Source: an uncultured Porphyromonadaceae bacterium
Lineage (GTDB): Bacteria > Bacteroidota > Bacteroidia > Bacteroidales > Muribaculaceae
Length of the DNA: 7,206 nt
Reading direction: 5' to 3'
Assembly: GCA_938027385.1 (NCBI GenBank)
Contig: CALJBF010000150.1
Span: 1-7,206 of the forward strand
Shown here: positions 1 to 5,725 of the stretch, piece by piece
Layout of the letters: every line of letters starts with the position of its first letter
Numbering within the stretch: position 1 is the first letter of the stretch
Program-made: the position numbers and the translations under genes
The notes under the pieces: generated by a model
What the model was told of the DNA's origin: nothing
Seen by the model: only the letters and a program-made list of their open reading frames with translations
Databases searched by the model: none

Positions 1-5
1 CGAAT

Positions 6-34
6 GAGGGGTTTCTCCTGAAACTGCCCCACTC
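6..34. repeat. Imperfect hairpin at the window edge
   Basis: GGGG (8-11) can pair with CCCC (27-30), and TTTC (12-15) with GAAA (20-23), around a TCCT loop, with a 3-base bulge at 24-26. It lies beyond the gdhA terminator and has no T-run on either side that would make it a clear terminator. It may belong to the 3' region of a gene outside the window. Nothing else, and no coding region, was recognised in positions 1-42. Confidence 0.25.
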
Positions 35-42
35 CACCGATT

Positions 43-79
43 AAAAATAGTGAGGCTGTATCCGCGTCGCGGATACAGC
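43..79 (-). terminator. Rho-independent terminator of gdhA
   Basis: A perfect 11-bp inverted repeat (arms 55-65 and 69-79, GCTGTATCCGC and its complement) encloses a 3-base loop. Read on the minus strand, it sits about 35 bases after the gdhA stop. After a short spacer it is followed by five T residues (the complement of A43-A47). This is the usual stem plus U-tract arrangement. The spacer between stem and T-run is slightly long, so efficiency may be moderate. Confidence 0.7.
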
Positions 80-113
80 ATCACGGCTTATCTGGTAATA
101 ATCGTGTTTATGC

Positions 114-1451
114 TCAGATTACGCCCTGTTCCATCATGGCGTTGGCCACCTTCATGAAACCGGCGATGTTCGCGCCCTTCATGTAGTTGAGATAGCCGTC
201 GGGCTGCATGCCGTAGCGCACGCACTGCTCGTGGATAGAGGCCATGATCTCGTGGAGTTTGGCATCGACTTCGGCGGCCGACCACTGCAGGTGTTCGGCA
301 TCCTGTGTCATCTCCAGACCCGAGCAGGCCACACCGCCGGCGTTCACAGCCTTGCCGGGAGCGTAGTTCACGTGGTTCTCGATGAAAGTGTCGATGGCTT
401 CGGGGGTGCAGCCCATGTTCGATACCTCGGCGACGAGTTTCACGCCGTTCTCAACGAGCTGTTTGGCATCGGCGCCGCTGACCTCGTTCTGGGTGGCGCA
501 GGGGAGGGCGATGTCGACTTTCTGCTCCCAGGGCTTGCGGCCGGGATAGAATGTGGCGCCGGGGAATTTCTCGGCATACGGAGCCACGATGTCGTCGCCC
601 GACGAACGGAGTTCGAGCATGTAGTTGATCTTCTCGCCCGAAACGCCTTCGGGATCATATATATAGCCGTCGGGACCCGAGATGGTCACCACTTTGGCGC
701 CAAGTTCGGTAGCCTTTGTGGCGGCGCCCCAGGCGACGTTGCCGAAACCGGAGATAGCCACGGTCTTCCCCTTCAGATCCTCGTTCTTCATGGCGAGCAT
801 GTTCTGAACGAAATAGAGTGCACCGAAACCGGTGGCTTCCGGACGCAGGCGCGAACCGCCGAAGTCAAAGCCCTTGCCGGTGAATGTGCCGGTGTGTTCG
901 TTGACCAGACGTTTGTACATGCCGTACATGTAGCCTACCTCGCGGCCGCCTACGCCGATATCGCCGGCGGGAACGTCACGGTCGGGACCGAGGTTTTTCC
1001 AGAGACCCAGGATGAAAGCCTGGCAGAAACGCATGATTTCGCGGTCGCTCTTGCCGCGGGGCGAGAAGTCTGAGCCGCCTTTTGCGCCACCCATGGGCAG
1101 GGTGGTGAGGGCGTTCTTGAATGTCTGCTCGAAACCGAGGAATTTAAGGATCGAGAGGTTTACCGATGCATGGAAACGGATGCCGCCCTTGTACGGGCCG
1201 ATGGCGTTGTTGAACTGCACGCGATAGCCGAGGTTGTTCTGTACCTCGCCTTTGTCGTCGATCCAGGTAACGCGGAAAGTGACGATGCGGTCAGGCTCGA
1301 CCATGCGCTCGATGATGCGGTTCTTCTCGAACTCGGGATGCTGGTTGTAAACGTCAGCTACAGAGAGCAGGACCTCTTTGACGGCCTGCAGATACTCTTT
1401 TTCGCCCGGGTGCTTTGCCTCGAGGGCGTTCATGATATTGTTAATATCCAT
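114..1451 (-). CDS. gdhA: Glutamate dehydrogenase, hexameric type
   Basis: This enzyme reversibly aminates 2-oxoglutarate to glutamate with NAD(P)H in the cytoplasm, and is a main route of ammonia assimilation or glutamate catabolism in gut Bacteroidales. The 445 residues match the usual length of the hexameric family. The N-terminal substrate domain (about 55-185) carries GPYKGG (K88), the LPMGGAKGG loop (K124) and PAGDIG with the catalytic Asp (D164). The Rossmann domain (about 200-440) carries SGFGNVAWGA (234-243) and NAGGVACSG near the C terminus. The cofactor-site residues F236, P260 and D261 match those of the NAD-dependent Clostridium symbiosum enzyme as I recall it, so NADP specificity should not be assumed. 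The ATG at 1451 gives the expected N terminus. The gene is transcribed alone, divergently from the TPR gene, and ends at a hairpin terminator. Family assignment is secure; cofactor preference is inferred. Confidence 0.97.
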   Translation of the reverse strand: MDINNIMNALEAKHPGEKEYLQAVKEVLLSVADVYNQHPEFEKNRIIERMVEPDRIVTFRVTWIDDKGEVQNNLGYRVQFNNAIGPYKGGIRFHASVNLSILKFLGFEQTFKNALTTLPMGGAKGGSDFSPRGKSDREIMRFCQAFILGLWKNLGPDRDVPAGDIGVGGREVGYMYGMYKRLVNEHTGTFTGKGFDFGGSRLRPEATGFGALYFVQNMLAMKNEDLKGKTVAISGFGNVAWGAATKATELGAKVVTISGPDGYIYDPEGVSGEKINYMLELRSSGDDIVAPYAEKFPGATFYPGRKPWEQKVDIALPCATQNEVSGADAKQLVENGVKLVAEVSNMGCTPEAIDTFIENHVNYAPGKAVNAGGVACSGLEMTQDAEHLQWSAAEVDAKLHEIMASIHEQCVRYGMQPDGYLNYMKGANIAGFMKVANAMMEQGVI

Positions 1452-1535
1452 ACCTTATAACTGGAAATAGATAAAAGATTGTAGGTTCTTTGTTTTGTAG
1501 CGGATTGCAAAACGGTGAAATATGGGGGCCTCAGC

Positions 1536-1614
1536 CGAAAATATTTCGCGTTGTTACCCGTCGGCAAATATAGCACTTAATTATTGAATGTGGCTTACTT
1601 TTTTGAAAATATTT
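1536..1614. repeat. 10-bp direct repeat flanking the gdhA promoter
   Basis: GAAAATATTT occurs at 1537-1546 and again at 1605-1614, on either side of the gdhA -7 box at 1565-1572. The first copy lies within a 13-bp palindrome, CGAAA-ATA-TTTCG (1536-1548), in the predicted gdhA leader. The second overlaps the candidate -7 box of the divergent TPR gene. The arrangement could be a pair of regulator sites, but the repeat is A+T-rich and could arise by chance. Confidence 0.35.
1565..1572 (-). promoter_or_regulatory. Candidate gdhA promoter (-7 box)
   Basis: Read on the minus strand the sequence is TATATTTG, an exact match to the Bacteroides -7 consensus TAnnTTTG. No good TTTG -33 element is seen at the usual spacing. 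Transcription would start near 1558-1561 and give a leader of roughly 110 bases before the gdhA ATG. The leader contains the CGAAA/TTTCG palindrome. I recognise no riboswitch in it. Confidence 0.5.
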
Positions 1615-1617
1615 TTG
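1610..1617 (+). promoter_or_regulatory. Candidate promoter of the TPR gene (-7 box)
   Basis: TATTTTTG matches TAnnTTTG exactly on the plus strand. The upstream ATTG at 1583-1586 is a weak -33 candidate with spacing a little too long (23 bases). The start site would be near 1622, giving a leader of about 125 bases to the ATG at 1746. A second, weaker -7 candidate with one mismatch, GATATTTG, lies at 1715-1722 and would give a very short leader. The sequence alone does not show which is used. Confidence 0.4.
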
Positions 1618-1685
1618 TGCTTAAAAACACACCTTTTTAACAATTCGCTCCCCGATATGGGCGTATCTTCCTTAAAAATTATTAT

Positions 1686-1714
1686 TTGCCGATGATACAG
1701 CCCATTATTGGCAA
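1686..1714 (+). promoter_or_regulatory. Interrupted dyad / leader hairpin before the TPR gene
   Basis: TTGCCGATGAT (1686-1696) and ATTATTGGCAA (1704-1714) form an 11-pair inverted repeat around a 7-base loop. Nine pairs are Watson-Crick. The other two (1691/1709 and 1694/1706) are G-U in plus-strand RNA but A-C mismatches in minus-strand RNA, so the fold favours a plus-strand transcript. It ends 31 bases before the ATG at 1746 and abuts the weak -7 box at 1715-1722. It could be a 5'-leader stem-loop or a DNA operator. Confidence 0.45.
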
Positions 1715-1745
1715 GATATTTGCATGATTGTTTGTTACATTAATA

Positions 1746-3986
1746 ATGAGAAGATTCACCCCGATGAAACAGGATATATTTGCCCAGGTAAAGGCGAAAA
1801 TCATGAAAAGGGTCTCTGAAAGGCGTCTGCGCGATGCTCTTTCCGAGGCGCGCTCGCTTGCCGAGACCATGATGAGCTGGGAGGCGTCTGACACTCTGTC
1901 ACGTGCCGAAGACACTTACCGCCAGATGCTGAGGTATGTAAACCTCGGCGACGGCGACCCGCACCGCGACAGTTTTGCCGCACAGTTCGGCGAGACCGTG
2001 CTTGGTGTGGTTGACGGCCTTGAGCGCCAGAACCTGAAAAGCGACACCCCTACGCTTTATTATAATAATGTGCGGTATGAGGAGACGCGCCCTGCCGATG
2101 ACACCGTACGTCTGCTCGATGAATATCGTGCTCTTATCGGAGGGCGCCAGCTCTTCGATATGGTTTCGGTGAACCGTAGTGCCCCTGATTACATCAATGG
2201 ACTCAAGCGCCGTGAGGAGCTTGAGCGGCGCATATTCACACGCGTGTGGATCGCGTTCCCGCTTTCAGCCGCCGATGCCGAGGCACTTGACACCGCATTG
2301 GCCAGCGATGTTACCCCCGACTATTTCAAGCAGCTATTGGTGTGGGCGCTGATGCTCGGTGCCCTCCAGTATTTCGACCCGCGCCGCATCGAGGTGCTCG
2401 CGCTCGCCTACATGAACTCAACGGCGCGTGTAAGTGCCTCTGCGGCGGTGGCTCTCGTGCTGGCGCTTTATGCCGGTCGCCGGCGCACGCTGTCGCCGAA
2501 GGCGGCGGCAAAACTTGGCGCGTTGCATGACCTGCCCCGGTGGCAGACCGATGTGCGCCTTATATATATGGAGCTTACGCGTACCCGTGATACCGACCGC
2601 ATCACCGCGAAGATTCGCGACGAGGTAGTGCCGGAAATGATGAAACTACGCCCCGAAATCTCGCGCCGGTTCTCGACCGAATTACCCACTGATCCCGCCG
2701 AACTTGAAGAGAATCCCGAATGGCATGATCTTCTCGAGAAATCGGGCGTGGGCGAGAAACTGAAAGAGATGTCAGAGATTCAGGAAGAGGGGGGCGACGT
2801 GATGATGGGTACCTTCAGTCACCTGAAGTCGTTTCCTTTCTTCCACGACGTGGCCAATTGGTTCATACCGTTCCATACCGACCGGAGCGAGTTCACCGCA
2901 GGGGTGACAGGCGCCGAGACTTTCGCCGACCTGCTCACCGACATGCCGGTACTCTGCGATTCAGACAAATACTCGATGATGCTGACCATGCTCATGGCCC
3001 CGGCAGCACAGCGCGAGATGATGCTCTCGCAGCTCAATGCCCAGCAGGATGCCATAGCCCAGCTGCGTGCGGCGTCGCTCGACACCCGTGTGACCGACCG
3101 CCGGGCGGTCATCAACAAGCTTGTGCAGAACCTTTTCCGGTTCTTCAGGCTTTACAGGCGCAAGGGGGAATTCCCGAATCCGTTTGACGGCGCCCTGATT
3201 CTGAGCGATGTGGCGTGGCTCAAACCCGAGATTGACGACCCCGAACTGCTGAATCTTGTGGCCGAGTTCTATTTCTCGCACGGATATTATGCCGAGGCGC
3301 TTGAGGCATACCGCCACCTCGCGGCATTGCAGGCGCCCACGGCATACGTCTACCAGAAGATGGGTTACGCGCATCAGAAACTCGGCGATGCGGCACAGGC
3401 TGTGGCGAACTACGAGAAATCGGAGATGCTTGACCCCGGCAGTGCATGGGCCCTGCGTCTGCTGGCCCGCTGTTACATGCAGCTGGGCGAGTACGGCCGG
3501 GCTGTCGAGGCGCTGACACGCCTTGAGGCCATAAAGCCCGACGTCGTGAACAATGCCCTCATGCTCGGGCACTCGTATGTGGCGCTTGCCGATTATGACA
3601 ATGCCGCACGGGCCTATTTCAAGGCCGAGTATCTTGGCGCGCGCCCCGAGAAGGTGCTCAGACACCTTGCATGGACGTTGCTGATGAAACATGACTATGA
3701 GCGTGCGCGCGAGTATTATGAGAAGGCAATACGCGAGACCGGTGCCCGCGACGAGGATTTCCTCAACCTCGGCCATCTCGATCTTGCCGAGAACCGCTAT
3801 CAGGAGGCGTTGCAGTCATATCGCCGCAACATCGAACAGCGCATGGCATCCTCGTCGCTCAGCCGCCACGACGCCATCGAGCGGTTCATCGCCGACTTCA
3901 AGACCGATACCCCGGCCCTCGCGACCCTCGGCATCGATACCTCGGTCATCCCCATGATCATCGACTCCATCCTCTACTCCTTCTGA
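1746..3986 (+). CDS. Large TPR protein with an uncharacterised helical N-terminal region
   Basis: Function is unknown. The 746 residues have no signal peptide or membrane segment, so a cytoplasmic protein is expected. About six tandem 34-residue tetratricopeptide repeats occupy residues 500-700. They show the typical G/A-Y and A-x-x-x-Y/F pattern, for example MGYAHQKLGDAAQAVANYEK and LGHSYVALADYDNAARAYFK. TPR stacks bind partner proteins. The first 495 residues look helical but match no domain I recognise. An aromatic patch, FPFFHDVANWFIPF (363-376), stands out and may be a conserved core. The last 40 residues (after about 705) form a non-TPR tail. The reading frame is open from a TTG at 1728, but the ATG at 1746 is preferred because of its A+T-rich upstream sequence. 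The ATG at 1764 (MKQDIF) is a real alternative. The gene is monocistronic here, diverging from gdhA and converging on the acyltransferase gene. Confidence 0.88.
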   Translation: MRRFTPMKQDIFAQVKAKIMKRVSERRLRDALSEARSLAETMMSWEASDTLSRAEDTYRQMLRYVNLGDGDPHRDSFAAQFGETVLGVVDGLERQNLKSDTPTLYYNNVRYEETRPADDTVRLLDEYRALIGGRQLFDMVSVNRSAPDYINGLKRREELERRIFTRVWIAFPLSAADAEALDTALASDVTPDYFKQLLVWALMLGALQYFDPRRIEVLALAYMNSTARVSASAAVALVLALYAGRRRTLSPKAAAKLGALHDLPRWQTDVRLIYMELTRTRDTDRITAKIRDEVVPEMMKLRPEISRRFSTELPTDPAELEENPEWHDLLEKSGVGEKLKEMSEIQEEGGDVMMGTFSHLKSFPFFHDVANWFIPFHTDRSEFTAGVTGAETFADLLTDMPVLCDSDKYSMMLTMLMAPAAQREMMLSQLNAQQDAIAQLRAASLDTRVTDRRAVINKLVQNLFRFFRLYRRKGEFPNPFDGALILSDVAWLKPEIDDPELLNLVAEFYFSHGYYAEALEAYRHLAALQAPTAYVYQKMGYAHQKLGDAAQAVANYEKSEMLDPGSAWALRLLARCYMQLGEYGRAVEALTRLEAIKPDVVNNALMLGHSYVALADYDNAARAYFKAEYLGARPEKVLRHLAWTLLMKHDYERAREYYEKAIRETGARDEDFLNLGHLDLAENRYQEALQSYRRNIEQRMASSSLSRHDAIERFIADFKTDTPALATLGIDTSVIPMIIDSILYSF

Positions 3987-4005
3987 TAGGTTTTTCAGGC
4001 GTGGG

Positions 4006-5175
4006 TCAGGATTTGTTGCGGCGGAGGAAACGGTCGGTGAGCCATTGCCTTACGGGTTCGTCATATACTTTCAGGCAGGCGTAGGCTATGGCTATCGAGA
4101 CAATCAGTATGCTCACCGCCACCCAGATATGGGTGGCAAGCGGTGCGTCGGGATGACGTGACGCCCAGCTCATCTGCATGTATATCAGTGGGTAATGGGT
4201 GATGTAGAGCGGATATGAAATGGCACCCAACCATTTGCAGAGCGGCAGCATGCGTCGTCCTGCGATCGGACTGCCCGCTCCGGCGGCAACGATTGCCGGG
4301 AAAAGCAGCAGTATCGCCACTGCGCAGAAAAGACCGTTGGCGATATTGGGTGTGTCGCCTCCAAGATGCGGCATGGTCATGATGGCCATAAGCGCTACTG
4401 ACAGCCACAGGAATCCCCGGCGCCCGATATTGAGCCGCCATCCGAGCCGGTAGAGCAGCAGACCGCCGAAGAATGGGTAGAGCAGACGCCCCACGCCGAT
4501 GTAAAGCTGTTCCCAGCTCATGCCGAAACCGCCTATAACGGTGTAAGCGGCCGAACTGCGCGGCTCAAGTATGCCGAAAACGTCAATGTTCAGGCAGATG
4601 TCAACGGTCATGAGCGCCGAGGCGGCCACGAAGACCGTCAGTACCACTTTTGAGAAGTGGCGCACCACGGTGGCATACAGTATGTTGGCCACATATTCGA
4701 ACATCAGCGACCATATCGGGCCGTTGATGGCGTTGATTTCCCCCCAGCCGCGTATGTCGAGCGACGGCGGGGTGGGGAACATGAAACACCCCAGTATCAT
4801 CAGCAACAGCAGTTTCCACCATGGTGTCTGCATCACCGGCTCGAGCCATGGGGCGTCGCCGAAATAGAAGAGGAACCCGCCGATGGCCAGCCCCATGATT
4901 ACCATAGGTTCAAGTCTTATGAGTCGCCGCTTGTAGAAATCCCATTGCGACATGTCGCGGCCCCAGCGGTCATCGTAGGCATAGCCTATCACGAATCCCG
5001 ACAGGATAAAGAAAAAGTCCACCGCCAGATAACCGTGGTTCACGATCTGGTGGCAGGGACCTTTTGAATATGTCTCGAAAAGATGGAAGATCACCACCAT
5101 TATGGCGGCGACACCGCGCAGGCCGTCAAGGATTTCATAGCGCGGTTTTGATGATAATATGGCTGTCCGGCTCAT
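4006..5175 (-). CDS. Membrane acyltransferase, AT3 (OafA/YrhL) family
   Basis: Proteins of this family (acyltransferase 3, PF01757) move acetyl or other acyl groups across the inner membrane onto sugars of O-antigen, capsule, exopolysaccharide or peptidoglycan. The 389 residues contain about ten hydrophobic segments. The N terminus shows LDGLRGVAAIMVVIFH, with the family's R-x10-H motif (R20 and H31 from the ATG at 5175). It is followed by YLAVDFFFILSGFVIGY, a basic KRRLIRLEP stretch and, near the C terminus, SYPLYITHYPLIY. There is no SGNH domain fusion. The frame extends to a TTG at 5184, but the ATG at 5175 is preferred. A candidate promoter lies just upstream, separating it from the redox operon. 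The 3' end is 19 bp from the convergent TPR gene. No glycan-biosynthesis neighbours are visible, so the acceptor cannot be predicted. Confidence 0.93.
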   Translation of the reverse strand: MSRTAILSSKPRYEILDGLRGVAAIMVVIFHLFETYSKGPCHQIVNHGYLAVDFFFILSGFVIGYAYDDRWGRDMSQWDFYKRRLIRLEPMVIMGLAIGGFLFYFGDAPWLEPVMQTPWWKLLLLMILGCFMFPTPPSLDIRGWGEINAINGPIWSLMFEYVANILYATVVRHFSKVVLTVFVAASALMTVDICLNIDVFGILEPRSSAAYTVIGGFGMSWEQLYIGVGRLLYPFFGGLLLYRLGWRLNIGRRGFLWLSVALMAIMTMPHLGGDTPNIANGLFCAVAILLLFPAIVAAGAGSPIAGRRMLPLCKWLGAISYPLYITHYPLIYMQMSWASRHPDAPLATHIWVAVSILIVSIAIAYACLKVYDEPVRQWLTDRFLRRNKS

Positions 5176-5206
5176 CTGTGGCAAAGATTGATGAAGATTT
5201 TGACCA

Positions 5207-5214
5207 CAAAGTTA
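5207..5214 (-). promoter_or_regulatory. Candidate acyltransferase promoter (-7 box)
   Basis: The minus-strand sequence TAACTTTG matches TAnnTTTG exactly and would place the start site about 25 bases before the ATG at 5175. No TTTG is found at the normal -33 spacing. A perfect 10-bp palindrome, ATTCCGGAAT (5222-5231), lies within the promoter spacer and could be an operator. The 5176-5267 gap holds no convincing terminator for the upstream operon, so some read-through is possible. Confidence 0.45.
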
Positions 5215-5267
5215 GCCAGATATTCCGGAATTCACCGCATCTTCCCGTCAAATAGACGAAAAGGATG

Positions 5268-5546
5268 TCAGAACTCGAAGATTTCGAGCGAGACGGTCGA
5301 CAGCTCTTCCAGGCGCGGCAGCAGTTCCTTGAAATGGGGTGTTTTCTGATGCGCCTCCAGGTCGTGGCGGTTCTGCCAGGTCTCGATGATCATGAACCGG
5401 TCGTCGTTGGTCTGGCTACGGTAAAAGTCATAGTCGACACATCCCTTGTCGTGGAGCGACAGTTCGGTCAGTTTTGTGGCGGTTTCCGTGAGTTTCGTGC
5501 CGTTTGCGGCATCTGTGAGTGTGAGTGAAACGTTGAGTCTTATCAT
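5268..5546 (-). CDS. ABM-family (YgiN-like) monooxygenase-type protein
   Basis: This is a 92-residue single-domain protein of the antibiotic biosynthesis monooxygenase fold (PF03992), a dimeric ferredoxin-like barrel. Members include the quinol monooxygenase YgiN, cofactor-free oxygenases and haem-degrading relatives. Visible family features are the GCVDYDFYRS strand (35-44), the FMIIETWQNR strand with W57, and the HQKTPHF helix (66-72) with H66, H71 and F72. There is no signal peptide, so it is cytoplasmic. Its ATG overlaps the stop of the preceding small gene in an ATGA arrangement (4 bp), so translation is probably coupled, and it closes the thioredoxin-VKOR operon. A quinone or quinol substrate would fit a VKOR neighbour, but this is inference. 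Many family members have no known substrate. Confidence 0.88.
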   Translation of the reverse strand: MIRLNVSLTLTDAANGTKLTETATKLTELSLHDKGCVDYDFYRSQTNDDRFMIIETWQNRHDLEAHQKTPHFKELLPRLEELSTVSLEIFEF

Positions 5547-5725
5547 TTTGTCGTGTTGTTTTGTGTGGTTGTTTCGGGTTGCAGGGGTTTGCCCTGGGCA
5601 AGTCGCTCAAGGTGCTCGGGTGTGAGCAGGGTGTGACGGCTGTCGAGGCTGATGTTGTTAAGCTCCATCGCGGTCAGCGGCCGTGCCGATGTGAGTCCGG
5701 CGGGTATTTTCGTGTTGTCAGTCAT
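5543..5725 (-). CDS. Small cysteine-free protein of unknown function in the VKOR operon
   Basis: This 60-residue protein matches no family I can name with confidence. Its ATG at 5725 overlaps the VKOR stop by 8 bp, and its TGA overlaps the next ATG by 4 bp, which strongly supports real, coupled translation. A GTG at 5728 is an alternative start. The middle (about 16-45) reads LTAMELNNISLDSRHTLLTP, followed by a short predicted helix, EHLERLAQG. The tail is low-complexity T, Q and N, ending in K. It has no signal peptide, membrane segment, Gly-Gly processing site or cysteine. The LTAMELNNI segment loosely recalls the leaders of Bacteroidetes natural-product precursors, but without GG or a recognisable core this is only a resemblance. 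It could instead be a small accessory or regulatory subunit. Confidence 0.72.
   Translation of the reverse strand: MTDNTKIPAGLTSARPLTAMELNNISLDSRHTLLTPEHLERLAQGKPLQPETTTQNNTTK

Noticed and set aside
231..1073. 280-codon open frame on the plus strand opposite gdhA
   Set aside because: It lies entirely antisense to a clear glutamate dehydrogenase. Its translation resembles no protein family and reflects the G+C-rich codon bias of the real gene.
2961..3776. 271-codon open frame on the minus strand opposite the TPR gene
   Set aside because: It is antisense to the TPR repeats. The translation has no recognisable domain, and the sense strand gives a coherent repeat protein.
3984..4005. Bidirectional terminator between the TPR and acyltransferase genes
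   Set aside because: The 19-bp gap offers only a CTGA/TCAG pairing, too weak to call. Termination may lie inside the opposing gene.
5240..5260. CGTC/GACG mini-hairpin as terminator of the redox operon
   Set aside because: The stem is only four base pairs and no T-run follows it on the minus strand.
5543..5725. The small protein as a classic double-glycine bacteriocin precursor
   Set aside because: There is no GG or GA processing site, no cysteine and no clear core peptide. No peptidase-transporter is in the operon, and the C39-like domain lacks catalytic residues.
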